Below are positions 1 to 10,771 of a DNA stretch of 40,669 nucleotides, one piece after another (position 1 is the first letter of the stretch; every line of letters begins with the position of its first letter). The stretch is from Actinomycetes bacterium. GTDB lineage: Bacteria > Actinomycetota > Acidimicrobiia > Acidimicrobiales > RAAP-2. The stretch lies in contig JAKAPH010000004.1 of the NCBI GenBank assembly GCA_021807265.1, positions 1-40,669 on the forward strand, written 5' to 3'. A program made the position numbers and the translations under genes. A model generated the notes under the pieces. The model did no database searches, was not told the DNA's origin, and was given only the letters and a program-made list of their open reading frames with translations.

Positions 1-27
1 AAAACCAACCCAGGAGGAAAGATTAAA

Positions 28-294
28 ATGGCAAATACAGACTCGGTTGCGTCTGCGGTACGCATCGCCGGTGCGCTCGTCGGTGGCGGTCTCGCCCTCG
101 GCGGTGGCGCCATCGGTGCGGCGATCGGTGACGGTCTCGCCGGTAGCCAGACCATCGCGGCCATTGCCCGCCAGCCCGAGATCGAGAACAAGGCTCGTCA
201 GTACTTCTTCTTGACGGTCGGACTGGTGGAGGCCATGTACTTCATCAACCTGCTGTTCATGGTGGTCTTCGTCTACGTCTTCAAAGCGCAGTAG
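28..294 (+). CDS. atpE: ATP synthase F0 subunit c
   Basis: This 88-residue protein has two hydrophobic helices and forms the membrane rotor ring of F1Fo ATP synthase. Helix 1 carries the glycine-rich run [18 protein letters not shown] used for close helix packing. The polar loop has RQPE. Helix 2 has GLVEAMYF, whose Glu is the ion-binding carboxylate. The polar residues typical of Na+-type c subunits are not evident, so proton coupling is likely (inference). A strong ribosome binding site, AGGAGG, sits at 12-17 before ATG. It is the first complete gene of the atp operon; atpB would be expected just upstream, outside the window. A hairpin follows the stop codon. Confidence 0.97.
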   Translation: MANTDSVASAVRIAGALVGGGLALGGGAIGAAIGDGLAGSQTIAAIARQPEIENKARQYFFLTVGLVEAMYFINLLFMVVFVYVFKAQ

Positions 295-299
295 TTCCT

Positions 300-335
300 A
301 CGTTGGTCAGCCCACGTGGGTGGGCTGACCAACGT
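300..335 (+). promoter_or_regulatory. Intercistronic hairpin between atpE and atpF
   Basis: A perfect 15-bp stem (300-314 with 321-335) with a 6-base loop fills much of the 73-base atpE-atpF gap. No T-tract follows, so a classical terminator is unlikely. It may protect or process the 3' end of the atpE message, which is needed in excess because the c-ring contains many copies (inference). Confidence 0.75.
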
Positions 336-367
336 GTTCACCCACAAGTCAAAGTAGGACTCTCGAG

Positions 368-889
368 ATGATTGGCTCATCAATCTTCCTTCTCCCGAAC
401 GGCACGTTCTTCGTCGAACTGCTGGTGTTCGCCGTGATCGTGCTGATCATGGCCAAGTACGTGCTGCCCCCGCTCAACAAGGCGATGGAGGGACGTCAGG
501 AGAAGATCCGCGCGTCACTGGAGGCCGCCGACCAGGCGCGCGCCGAGGCCGCCGCCGCCGGCGACGAGCGGGCCCAAGTGCTCGCCCAGGCGCGGGACCA
601 GGCGCGCGAGATCGTCGCCGCCGCCCAGGCCCTGGCCGACCAGGTCAAGGCTGAGGCCGGCGGACGAGGCCAGGCCGAGTTCGACCGGATCGTGGGCTCG
701 GCCAACGACGAAGTCGCCACGGCGCGCCAGCGCGCCATCGAGGAGGCCTCGGCGCGCATCGGCGAGATCGTCTTTGACTTGGTGAACAAGATCGTCGGCC
801 GCGAGGTCGACCAGCAGACCCACCAGGACCTCATCCGCGAGGCGGTCGCCGCCCTCACGGCCGAGGCGCAGCGCGGAACGAGTCGCTGA
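368..889 (+). CDS. atpF: ATP synthase F0 subunit b
   Basis: This 173-residue peripheral-stalk subunit has one N-terminal membrane helix (about residues 10-33, FFVELLVFAVIVLIMAKYVL). A long charged, Ala/Glu/Arg-rich coiled coil follows and reaches toward F1. The C-terminal part (FDLVNKIVGREVDQQTHQDLI) is typical of subunit b. Length is normal for a stand-alone b subunit, so it is not the b-delta fusion seen in mycobacteria. It sits between atpE and atpH, and the gap to atpH is only two bases, as expected for translational coupling. The start is the ATG at 368, which leaves the preceding hairpin in the untranslated gap. Confidence 0.96.
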   Translation: MIGSSIFLLPNGTFFVELLVFAVIVLIMAKYVLPPLNKAMEGRQEKIRASLEAADQARAEAAAAGDERAQVLAQARDQAREIVAAAQALADQVKAEAGGRGQAEFDRIVGSANDEVATARQRAIEEASARIGEIVFDLVNKIVGREVDQQTHQDLIREAVAALTAEAQRGTSR

Positions 890-891
890 CC

Positions 892-1803
892 ATGCTGCCC
901 AAGCTCGAAGGTTACGCCGCCGCCCTCCTGGGAACGTTGGAAGCGGCTGACCTCACGACGGTCGCCAGCGACCTGGTCGCGCTCGAAGAGACCGTACTGA
1001 CCCGCGCCGACCTGCGCGGCGTGCTCGCGGACACCTCGATCGCCGGACCGGTGCGCGGCGCCATCGTGCGCGAGCTGCTGGCGAACAAGGTGGCGACCAC
1101 CACGATGCGCCTGGCGGTCTTCGCCGCGACGACCGCGCCCGCCCAAGAGGTGCCGCGCGCGATCGGCGAGCTGAGCCAGAACGCGCACCACCTGCTCGCT
1201 CACGGGTTCATCGAGCAGAGCAACCTCGGACTGCTCGGGGCGCGCAAGCGCGTCGCCGGGTTCGCCGACGCGATCCTCGAGGACCTGGCGACCGACGACT
1301 TCGCCGCGATCGAGCGCGAGCTGTTCACCTGGGCGCGCACCATCGAGGAGAACCAGGAGCTGCGCCGCCTGCTCGTGGACCGCGACGCTCCGCTCGACGC
1401 GCGCGTCGCGGTGACCGACCAGTTGCTGCGCGGACGCGTCAGTGCCGCCTCGCTCGCCCTCGCGCGCTACGTCATCACCGGCGGGCGCCCCCGCGACGTC
1501 GTGGGCACGCTCGACTACCTCGTGGACCACGTCGCCGAGGCGCGCAACTGGCGCGTCGCGCGCGTGCACAGCGCCCGCGCGCTCGACGAGCGCGACCAGG
1601 CCGACCTCGCGCGTTCGCTCAGCTCGCTCACCGGCAGCTCGGTGGAGCTGCAGGTCGCCGAAGAGCCCGACCTGCTCGGTGGGGTCCTCGTCGAGGTGGG
1701 CGACTTGCGCCTGGACGCCACGACCCGCGGCCGCCTCGCCACGCTGCGCGACGCCGTCGCGAGCGGCCACTTGTACGAATCAGCTTTGAAGCAAAACGAT
1801 TAA
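892..1803 (+). CDS. atpH: ATP synthase F1 subunit delta, extended
   Basis: This is the stator subunit that joins the b stalk to the top of the F1 hexamer. It has 303 residues, against about 180 in most bacteria. The first 110 residues look like a second copy of the N-terminal OSCP helical domain: YAAALLGTLEAADL near residue 8 aligns with FADAILEDLATDDF near residue 124. In both copies this is followed by an LxxxLxD..R.A....LL...V......A pattern. The usual C-terminal domain ends the protein (SSLTGSSVELQVAEEPDLLGGVLVEVGD spans roughly 246-273). Actinobacterial delta subunits are known to be longer than usual. It is tightly packed between atpF and atpA. Confidence 0.93.
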   Translation: MLPKLEGYAAALLGTLEAADLTTVASDLVALEETVLTRADLRGVLADTSIAGPVRGAIVRELLANKVATTTMRLAVFAATTAPAQEVPRAIGELSQNAHHLLAHGFIEQSNLGLLGARKRVAGFADAILEDLATDDFAAIERELFTWARTIEENQELRRLLVDRDAPLDARVAVTDQLLRGRVSAASLALARYVITGGRPRDVVGTLDYLVDHVAEARNWRVARVHSARALDERDQADLARSLSSLTGSSVELQVAEEPDLLGGVLVEVGDLRLDATTRGRLATLRDAVASGHLYESALKQND

Positions 1804-1815
1804 GAAAAGGAAACT

Positions 1816-3336
1816 GTGATGACTGAGCTCACCATTAGTGCCACGGAGATCACCGAGGCGCTGCGCAAGCACGTCGCTGACTTCAATCCGGCGGTCGGCG
1901 CCGAGCAGGTCGGGCGCGTCGTCGAAGTCGGCGACGGCATCGCGCGCGTGTCGGGACTGCCCTCGGCCAAGGTGAACGAACTGCTCGAGTTCGAGGACGG
2001 CACCGTCGGCCTGGCGATGAACCTCGACGAGGAGACCATCGGTGCGGTCGTGCTCGGCTCGGTCGACAAGATCGAGGAAGACCAGATCGTTCGCTCGACG
2101 GGCCGGATCCTTTCGATGCCGGTCGGTGACGCGATGCTCGGACGCGTGGTCAACGCGCTCGGCGAGCCCATCGACGGCCGCGGGCCGCTGGTGAACCCCC
2201 AGTCGCGCCGCATGGAGGTCCAGGCACCTGGCATCATCGGCCGTCAGCCGGTGGGCGAGCCCCTCCAGACGGGCATCAAGGCCATCGACGCGATGACCCC
2301 GATCGGCCGCGGCCAGCGCGAGCTGATTATCGGCGACCGCAAGACGGGCAAGACCACGGTCGCCATCGACACGATCCTGAACCAGAAGGGCCAGGGCGTG
2401 AAGTGCATCTACGTGGCCATCGGTCAGAAGAACTCGTCGGTCGCCCAGACCGTCAAGACCCTCGAGGACCACGGCGCCATGGAGTACACCGTGGTCGTCG
2501 TCGCCTCGGCCGGCGACCCCGCACCGTTCAAGTTCCTCGCGCCCTACGCGGGCTGCGCGATCGGCCAGCAGTGGATGGACGGCGGCGAGCACGCGCTCGT
2601 GGTCTACGACGACCTGTCCAAGCAGGCCGAGGCCTACCGCCAGATCTCGCTGCTGCTGCGGCGCCCACCGGGCCGCGAGGCGTACCCCGGCGACGTCTTC
2701 TACCTGCACAGCCGCCTGCTCGAGCGCGCGGCGAAGCTCTCCGACGAGCTCGGCGGCGGGTCGATGACGGCCCTGCCGATCATCGAGACCAAGGCCGGCG
2801 ACATCTCGGCCTACATCCCGACCAACGTGATCTCGATCACCGACGGCCAGGTCTTCCTCGAGTCCGACCTCTTCTACTCGGGCGTTCGCCCGGCGATCAA
2901 CGTCGGTAACTCGGTGTCGCGCGTCGGTGGCGCGGCCCAGATCAAGGCCATGAAGTCGGTGGCGGGCACGCTCAAGATCGACCTGGCCCAGTTCCGCGAC
3001 CTCGAGTCCTTCGCGACCTTCGGCTCGGAGCTCGACAAGTCGTCCCAGGCCCAGCTCGACCGCGGCTACCGCCTGACCGAGCTGCTCAAGCAGGGTCTGA
3101 ACGCGCCGGTGCCGGTCGAGGAGCAAGTCATCGTGATCTACGCGGGTACCCGCGGCTGGCTGGACACCGTGCCGGTCACCGACGTGCGCCGGTTCGAGAC
3201 CGAGCTGCTGGCGACGTTCCGTGCCAAGCACCCCGAGCTGCTCGAGCAGATCCGCACCAAGGGCGTCCTGCCCGACACCGACGCGGTCGACGCGGCGATG
3301 CGCAGCTTCGTCGACAACTTCGCCGTCAGCAACTAG
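1816..3336 (+). CDS. atpA: ATP synthase F1 subunit alpha
   Basis: This 506-residue subunit binds nucleotide at the non-catalytic sites of the F1 hexamer. An N-terminal beta-barrel (about 25-95) is followed by the P-loop GDRKTGKTT (173-181), the [12 protein letters not shown] stretch and the [20 protein letters not shown] signature. The C-terminal helical domain holds the conserved [16 protein letters not shown] region. Length is normal. ATG at 1816 follows the atpH stop by 12 bases, with AAGGAAA as the likely ribosome site. It belongs to the atpEFHAGDC operon. Confidence 0.98.
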   Translation: MMTELTISATEITEALRKHVADFNPAVGAEQVGRVVEVGDGIARVSGLPSAKVNELLEFEDGTVGLAMNLDEETIGAVVLGSVDKIEEDQIVRSTGRILSMPVGDAMLGRVVNALGEPIDGRGPLVNPQSRRMEVQAPGIIGRQPVGEPLQTGIKAIDAMTPIGRGQRELIIGDRKTGKTTVAIDTILNQKGQGVKCIYVAIGQKNSSVAQTVKTLEDHGAMEYTVVVVASAGDPAPFKFLAPYAGCAIGQQWMDGGEHALVVYDDLSKQAEAYRQISLLLRRPPGREAYPGDVFYLHSRLLERAAKLSDELGGGSMTALPIIETKAGDISAYIPTNVISITDGQVFLESDLFYSGVRPAINVGNSVSRVGGAAQIKAMKSVAGTLKIDLAQFRDLESFATFGSELDKSSQAQLDRGYRLTELLKQGLNAPVPVEEQVIVIYAGTRGWLDTVPVTDVRRFETELLATFRAKHPELLEQIRTKGVLPDTDAVDAAMRSFVDNFAVSN

Positions 3337-3362
3337 GACCAGCGAGCTAGGAAGGAGGAGAC

Positions 3363-5694
<2,332 letters not shown>

Positions 5695-5696
5695 TC

Positions 5697-6128
5697 GTGG
5701 CCACGTTGATGGTTGAGATCGTGACGCCCGAGACGGCGTTGTGGCGCGGGGAGGCGAACGCGCTCATCGCGCGCTCGTCCGACGGCGACTTCACGATCCT
5801 GCCCCAGCACACCGAGACCGTCGGCGACATCGTCGCGGGCGTGGTGCGGGTCCAGACCAACGAGGGCGAACTCGCCTTCGCGGTGCACGGCGGCTACTTC
5901 CAGGTCGGCCCCGGCGACGTCGACGGCGAGACGCGCGCGACGGTGCTGGCCGGGGTCGCTGAGCGCACGACCGACATCGACGTGGCTCGAGCCCAGGCCG
6001 CCAAGGAGCGCGCCGAGGCCGAGCTCGCGGCGATGACCAAGGGCGACGCCGAAGACCACGCCAACTTCTACCTCGCGCAGTCCTCGCTCGAGCGCGCCGA
6101 GCTGCGCCTACGCGCGGCTGCGCACTAG
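5697..6128 (+). CDS. atpC: ATP synthase F1 subunit epsilon
   Basis: This 143-residue subunit sits at the foot of the rotor shaft and can restrain ATP hydrolysis. The N-terminal beta-sandwich (about 1-88) contains EIVTPETALWRGEAN, FTILPQHTETVGDIVAG and FAVHGGYFQVG. A C-terminal two-helix Ala/Glu/Arg-rich hairpin follows. The start is GTG two bases after the atpD stop. It ends the operon; its TAG stop overlaps the stop of a convergent membrane-protein gene (6125-6128). Confidence 0.95.
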   Translation: MATLMVEIVTPETALWRGEANALIARSSDGDFTILPQHTETVGDIVAGVVRVQTNEGELAFAVHGGYFQVGPGDVDGETRATVLAGVAERTTDIDVARAQAAKERAEAELAAMTKGDAEDHANFYLAQSSLERAELRLRAAAH

Positions 6129-6472
6129 CGAGTCGCTGACCGGCGCAGCGACGGCGCCGGGTCGCGGCGCATCGCGTCGTTGAGTCGCGGGCGGACGCGG
6201 GCGAGGTAGTAGAGGGCGACGACCACGATCGTCGTGTCGGTCGCGAGGAACAGCAGCGTCATGGCGAGCACCCAGTGCCACTTGGCTCGCCCGACATCGG
6301 CAAAGGCCCAGGCGGGCGTTCCCACAAGGTGCCCGAACGCCCACGCGAGCACGACGACGACGACCACCACCAGCACCGAGCCGGCGGTCGCGACGGCCCC
6401 GCCTCCGGTGATGAGCGCGAGGTGCACGCCGAGTAACTGGATAACTATCGACGTCGTCGCGAGCAGCGCCAC
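6125..6472 (-). CDS. Small membrane protein of unknown function
   Basis: This 115-residue protein has three hydrophobic segments: about 4-24, a long valine-rich one at 28-50 (VLVVVVVVVLAWAFGHL), and 67-90. The tail is basic and Arg-rich. No family was recognised. It starts at GTG (6472) with GGAGG a few bases upstream. It converges on atpC with a four-base overlap of the stop codons, so the two 3' ends share sequence. The gene to its right on the same strand is the CBS protein, 30 bases away, so the pair may be co-transcribed. Confidence 0.7.
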   Translation of the reverse strand: MALLATTSIVIQLLGVHLALITGGGAVATAGSVLVVVVVVVLAWAFGHLVGTPAWAFADVGRAKWHWVLAMTLLFLATDTTIVVVALYYLARVRPRLNDAMRRDPAPSLRRSATR

Positions 6473-6502
6473 GGGACCTCCGAGGTCACCCTATCGTTCT
6501 AG

Positions 6503-6934
6503 CTAGCGAGCGTTCACGTACTCCAACAGGTCGCGCCGCTCGACTTCGAGCTCGCCGACGCGGGCCTTCACGACGTCGCCGATCGACACGAGCCCGACCA
6601 ACTGGCCGTTCTCCACGACCGGGACGTGGCGGATGCGCTTGTCGGTCATCGTGGTCATGAGCTCGTTAAGCGACGTGGCCTCGTGGCACGTGATGACCGC
6701 GGTGGTCATGAGCGCAGCGACCCGCAGGTCGAGGGCGTCGGCGCCCTCGCGCGCGAAGGCTCGCACCACGTCGCGCTCGCTCAGCATCCCGGCGAGCGGT
6801 CCCGTGCCGCCGGTTACGACGAGGGCACCGATCCCGCGCTCCTTGAGCATCGCAATCGCGTCGTGTACCGAACGCTCCTGATTAATGGTGGCGACGTCGC
6901 GCCCCTTGGTCGCCAACAAGTTGGCTACGTTCAC
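6503..6934 (-). CDS. Two-CBS-domain protein
   Basis: This 143-residue protein consists of a tandem pair of CBS domains (a Bateman module). The first (about 10-65) has QERSVHDAIAMLKERGIGALVV and SERDVVRAFAREG. The second (about 72-130) has THE-like CHEATSLNELMTTMTDKRIRHVPVV followed by VGLVSIGDVVKA. Such modules usually bind adenosyl nucleotides; the partner here is unknown. I chose GTG at 6934 over an upstream ATG at 7003 because AGGAGG sits five bases before it and the upstream residues are an Arg-rich run unlike the family. Confidence 0.88.
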   Translation of the reverse strand: MNVANLLATKGRDVATINQERSVHDAIAMLKERGIGALVVTGGTGPLAGMLSERDVVRAFAREGADALDLRVAALMTTAVITCHEATSLNELMTTMTDKRIRHVPVVENGQLVGLVSIGDVVKARVGELEVERRDLLEYVNAR

Positions 6935-7031
6935 TCCGGCCTCCTCAACTCGCACGAGTAGTCCTCGTAGCCGGACCCTAACGCGAGACGCCGCGAGTCG
7001 CAACGCGAACGCTCGTGCACTCCTTCACGAA

Positions 7032-8021
7032 TCAGAAGGCGGGGGTCGTGAACTCCTGGAGCTTGTTGTGCCGGTGGAAGGTCTCGATCGTGCGCACGGT
7101 GCCCGACTGCGAGCGAACGACGAGCGACTGGGTGGTCGCGCCGAACTCGGTGAAACGCACGCCCTTCAAGAAGTCGCCGTCGGTCACCGCGGTCGCCGAG
7201 AAGTAGCAGTTGTCGCCGGTCACCAGGTCGTCGGTGGTGAGCACGCGGTCGAGGTCGTAGCCCATCGCCTCGGCGGTCTCGCGCTCGACTTCGTCGCGCG
7301 GGTGCAGCACGCCCTGGATCTCGCCGCCGAGTCCCTTCAGGGCCGCGGCCGCGATGACGCCCTCGGGCGTGCCGCCGATGCCGAGCAGTAGGTCGGCGCC
7401 CGAGTTCGGCCAGCCGGTCGCGATGGCGCCGGTGACGTCGCCGTCAGAGATCAGCAGGACGCGCGCCCCGGCTTCGCGGACTTCGCCGATCAGTTCGTGG
7501 TGGCGGGGTCGGTCGAGCACGACGACGCCGAGCTCCTGGACCGGCTTGCCGAGCCGCTTGGCGAGCTCGCGCAGGTTCTCGGTGGGCGTGGCGTTGATGT
7601 CGACGGCGCCGCGTCCGCGCGGGCCGACGGCAATCTTGCGCATGTAGACGCACGGGCCCGGGTTGAACATGGTGCCGCGCTCGGAGAGCGCGATGACCGA
7701 GACGGCGCCCTTGCGGCCCATGGCGGTCATCGTCGTGCCGTCAATCGGGTCGACGGCGACGTCGACCATCGGGGGCTCGCCGTTACCGATGTGCTCGCCG
7801 TTGAAGAGCATCGGGGCTTCGTCCTTCTCGCCCTCGCCGATCACGACGATCCCGTCCATCGCGACGGCGCCGAGTACGAAGCGCATGGCGTCCACGGCGG
7901 CGCCGTCGGCGGCCATCTTGTCGCCGCGACCGGCCCAGCGGGCCGCCGCGATGGCCGCCGCCTCCGTCACGCGAATCATTTCCAGGGCGATATTGCGATC
8001 TGGTACCGAGGGTGGTTGCAC
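7032..8021 (-). CDS. glpX: Fructose-1,6-bisphosphatase class II
   Basis: This 329-residue enzyme hydrolyses fructose-1,6-bisphosphate to fructose-6-phosphate in gluconeogenesis. It begins MQPPSVPDRNIALEMIRVTE, as GlpX proteins do. It contains GEGEKDEAPMLFNGE and the metal-binding DPIDGTT motif of the lithium-sensitive phosphatase fold, then SDGDVTGAI and GIGGTPEGVIAAAALK. The frame stays open far upstream, but the GTG at 8021 matches the family start. It is preceded by TACGCT seven bases away, which suggests a leaderless message. It is divergent from murA. Confidence 0.95.
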   Translation of the reverse strand: MQPPSVPDRNIALEMIRVTEAAAIAAARWAGRGDKMAADGAAVDAMRFVLGAVAMDGIVVIGEGEKDEAPMLFNGEHIGNGEPPMVDVAVDPIDGTTMTAMGRKGAVSVIALSERGTMFNPGPCVYMRKIAVGPRGRGAVDINATPTENLRELAKRLGKPVQELGVVVLDRPRHHELIGEVREAGARVLLISDGDVTGAIATGWPNSGADLLLGIGGTPEGVIAAAALKGLGGEIQGVLHPRDEVERETAEAMGYDLDRVLTTDDLVTGDNCYFSATAVTDGDFLKGVRFTEFGATTQSLVVRSQSGTVRTIETFHRHNKLQEFTTPAF

Positions 8022-8094
8022 GGTAGAAAGCGTAGTCCGCTGGGCACGAGGGGGTCCGGCTGAGGCACCCCGGCGAAGCGGCAATACTGGATGG
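8022..8094. promoter_or_regulatory. Divergent glpX / murA promoter region, both probably leaderless
   Basis: On the minus strand TACGCT lies seven bases before the glpX GTG. On the plus strand AATACT (8083-8088) lies six bases before the murA GTG. Neither start has a Shine-Dalgarno sequence. The spacing matches a -10 element with transcription starting at the first codon. Confidence 0.6.
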
Positions 8095-9357
8095 GTGAGT
8101 TCGTTGTTGGTCAAGCCCGCGGGTCCGTTGTCGGGCGACGTCCAGGCCTTCGGCGCGAAGAACGCGGTCTTGAAGGAGATGGCGGCGTGCCTGCTCGCGA
8201 GCGGCGTGCACCACCTGACCAACGTGCCCGCGATCAGCGACGTCGCCGTCATGACCGAGCTGCTGGAGGCGGTGGGCTGCACCGTCGTGACCGGCGAGCA
8301 CCAGCTGACCATCACCGTTCCCGACGCGCGCGACCTGCACCCCATCGCGCCGGCCCATCTCTTTGAGGCCATGCGGGCCTCCATCGTCGTGCTGGGCCCG
8401 CTGCTCGCGCGCTGCGGCGAGGCCCACATGGCCCTGCCGGGGGGCGACGACTTCGGACTGCGCCCGATCAACTTCCACACCGACGGCCTCTCGGCGATGG
8501 GCGCCGACTTCCACAACGACCGCACCTCGATCCACGCCACGACGACCCGGCCCCGGCTGCGCGCGACGCGCATCACGCTCGAGTACCCGAGCCACACGGC
8601 GACCGACAACCTACTGATGGCCTGTGTGCTGGCCGAGGGCCGGTCGGTCATCGACAACGCCGCGCGCGAGCCCGAGGTCGAGGACCTCGGCCACCAGCTC
8701 ATCGCGATGGGCGCGCGCATCGAGGGACTGGGCACGTCGCGGCTCACCATCGACGGCGTCGAGTCACTGCGCGCCGCCGACCACGAGGTCATCCCCGACC
8801 GTGTCGTCGCGGCGACCTACCTCGCGGCCGGGTTGATCACCGGCGGCGCGGTGCGCGTCATCGACGCGCGCGCCGATCACATGGAGATGCTCCTGCACAA
8901 GATCGAGGCGATGGGCGGCGTCGTGGACGTGACCGGGCCGGGCGTCGTCGTTCGTGGTCCGAGCCGGCTGCGGGGCTGTGACGTCTCGACCTTGCCCTAC
9001 CCCGGGGTGGCGACCGACTACAAGCCACTCATCACCACGATGCTCGCCGTCGCCGACGGGGTCTCGGTGGTGACCGAGAACCTCTTCGCGGGGCGCTTTC
9101 GCTACGTCGACGAACTGGTACGGCTGGGCTCGAACATCACCACCGACGGCCACCACGCGATGATCCGCGGCGTCGACCACCTGGTCGGCACGACGGTGCG
9201 CGGCGCCGACATCCGCGCCGCCGCGGCCCTCGTGCTCGCGGGACTGGTCGCCGACGGCGCCACGACCGTCGAGGGGTTCGAGCACATCGAGCGCGGCTAC
9301 GACGACTTCGTGGGGCGACTCACCAGCCTCGGCGCGCGGATCGACCGAATCCGATGA
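8095..9357 (+). CDS. murA: UDP-N-acetylglucosamine 1-carboxyvinyltransferase
   Basis: This 420-residue protein transfers enolpyruvate from PEP to UDP-GlcNAc, the first committed step of peptidoglycan synthesis. It opens with LLVKPAGPLSGDVQAFGAKNAVLKEMAA, including the conserved KN pair at the substrate site. The inside-out alpha/beta barrel repeats are visible. The loop that usually carries the fosfomycin-target Cys (residues about 95-115) reads RCGEAHMALPGGDDFGLRPI, an atypical form; GlcNAc-transferase paralogues with similar changes exist. GTG at 8095 was chosen by family alignment and a leaderless -10. It overlaps meaB by ATGA. Confidence 0.9.
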   Translation: MSSLLVKPAGPLSGDVQAFGAKNAVLKEMAACLLASGVHHLTNVPAISDVAVMTELLEAVGCTVVTGEHQLTITVPDARDLHPIAPAHLFEAMRASIVVLGPLLARCGEAHMALPGGDDFGLRPINFHTDGLSAMGADFHNDRTSIHATTTRPRLRATRITLEYPSHTATDNLLMACVLAEGRSVIDNAAREPEVEDLGHQLIAMGARIEGLGTSRLTIDGVESLRAADHEVIPDRVVAATYLAAGLITGGAVRVIDARADHMEMLLHKIEAMGGVVDVTGPGVVVRGPSRLRGCDVSTLPYPGVATDYKPLITTMLAVADGVSVVTENLFAGRFRYVDELVRLGSNITTDGHHAMIRGVDHLVGTTVRGADIRAAAALVLAGLVADGATTVEGFEHIERGYDDFVGRLTSLGARIDRIR

Positions 9358-10316
9358 TCGCGCGCGACCCCGACGAGCTGATCGCCGAGGCGGCCCGCGG
9401 GTCGCGCACGGCCCTGGCGCGACTCATCACCTACGTGGAGTCCGGCGGTTCGAGACAGCGCGCCACCGTCTCGCGCGCCTACGCGACGCCCGCCCCCTAC
9501 GTGGTCGGGCTCACGGGTCCGCCCGGCGCCGGCAAGTCCACGCTCACCGACCAGCTGATCAAGACCGCGCTCGAGAGCGGCTCCTTTGACGGGGCGCAGC
9601 CCTTCGACCAGGTTGGCGTGCTCTGCGTGGACCCGAGCTCGCCCTTCACGGGCGGCGCCATCCTCGGCGACCGGATCCGCATGCAGGACCACGCGACCAA
9701 CGAGCACGTCTTCATCCGCTCGATGGCCACGCGCGGCCACCTCGGCGGTCTCTCGCTCGCGGTGCCCGACGCCATCCGGGTCCTCGGCGCGGCGGGCTTC
9801 TCGGTCGTCTTCGTTGAGACCGTCGGCGTCGGGCAGATGGAGGTCGATATCGCCTCGGCGGCCGACACCACCATCGTGGTGACCAACCCGGGCTGGGGTG
9901 ACTCGATGCAGGCCAATAAGGCCGGGCTCCTCGAGGTCGCCGACATCTTCGTCATCAACAAGGCCGACCGCGCGGGACTGCGCGAGACCCGCCGGGACCT
10001 CGAGCAGATGCTCGAGCTCGGCACCGCCAAAGAGCCCCGACCGCCCATCCTCGAGACGGTGGCGAGCAGCGGTGCGGGCGCCGGCGAACTCTGGCGGGCG
10101 ATCATCGAGCACCGCCGGCTCGTGACGGGCACCCAGCAGGACCACCACCGCGCGGCCCAGGCTCGCGCCGAGCTCGACCGTGTGCTCTCGGTGATGCTGC
10201 GCGCGCGAATCGGCGAGCTCGCCGAGGGCGCGGCCTACACCGAGCAGGTCGCCGCGCTCATCGACGGGCGGACCGATCCCTACCGCGCGGCCGAAGCGTT
10301 ACTCTCAGAGACGTGA
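9354..10316 (+). CDS. meaB: MeaB/ArgK-type G-protein chaperone
   Basis: This 320-residue P-loop GTPase belongs to the family that loads and protects the B12 cofactor of methylmalonyl-CoA mutase and related mutases. It has GPPGAGKST at 55-63 (Walker A), VDPSSPFTGGAILGDRIRM, FVETVGVGQMEVDI (switch region) and the guanine-specificity motif NKAD. The C-terminal helical arm used for dimerisation is present. It starts in the ATGA overlap with murA and is itself overlapped by the next gene, so the three appear to be one operon. No mutase subunit lies in the window. Confidence 0.9.
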   Translation: MIARDPDELIAEAARGSRTALARLITYVESGGSRQRATVSRAYATPAPYVVGLTGPPGAGKSTLTDQLIKTALESGSFDGAQPFDQVGVLCVDPSSPFTGGAILGDRIRMQDHATNEHVFIRSMATRGHLGGLSLAVPDAIRVLGAAGFSVVFVETVGVGQMEVDIASAADTTIVVTNPGWGDSMQANKAGLLEVADIFVINKADRAGLRETRRDLEQMLELGTAKEPRPPILETVASSGAGAGELWRAIIEHRRLVTGTQQDHHRAAQARAELDRVLSVMLRARIGELAEGAAYTEQVAALIDGRTDPYRAAEALLSET

Positions 10317-10765
10317 TCGCCGAGTCAGTCGTCTTTGACCTCTTGTTCCTCGTCCACATCCTCGCCGCCGTCGCGACCATCACGGTCGTGGTGGTGATGC
10401 GAGCCGGGGCGTCGGCCGTCGCCGGCGGCGCTGACTCGGTGGTCCAACGGCGCCGGTTCCCCGCCCACAGCAACTGGGCCGCGAGGGTTGTCCACCTCGT
10501 GGTACTGAGTGGCCTGGCCACGGCGGCAACGGGCGACAGTGCCGACTCGTTCGGCCGGCCCTTCGTGATCGTGGGCTTGCTCTGCTACCTGGCCATTGCC
10601 GGTCACCTCGAAGTACGCACACTGCCCCTGGAGCGCAAGGTGGCCGACGAGATCGCCCGCAGCGGCGTGGCCGAGGCCGCGATGGGCCGCCAACTCACCC
10701 GTTCGATCGACGTCATCGGGACCCTGCTCGCGGTGGCCCTGGTGGCGATGATCGTCCAGTTCTAG
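10313..10765 (+). CDS. Four-helix membrane protein of unknown function
   Basis: This 150-residue protein has about four hydrophobic segments: residues 5-27 (FDLLFLVHILAAVATITVVVV), 58-74, 84-98 and 132-149. His in the first segment and HSNW/RVVHLVVL in the second region could bind heme or metal, but that is not shown. It resembles small DUF-type actinobacterial integral membrane proteins and I cannot name it. It starts at GTG overlapping the meaB stop (GTGA), so it is translationally coupled to meaB. It converges on cysN with a gap of six bases. Confidence 0.72.
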   Translation: MIAESVVFDLLFLVHILAAVATITVVVVMRAGASAVAGGADSVVQRRRFPAHSNWAARVVHLVVLSGLATAATGDSADSFGRPFVIVGLLCYLAIAGHLEVRTLPLERKVADEIARSGVAEAAMGRQLTRSIDVIGTLLAVALVAMIVQF

Positions 10766-10771
10766 CGGCGC

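Noticed and set aside
496-1770. Long antisense open frames opposite atpF/atpH and similar ones opposite dnaE2 and the liv genes.
   Set aside because: High GC with strong third-position bias makes long antisense frames common; they show no family features while the sense genes are clear.
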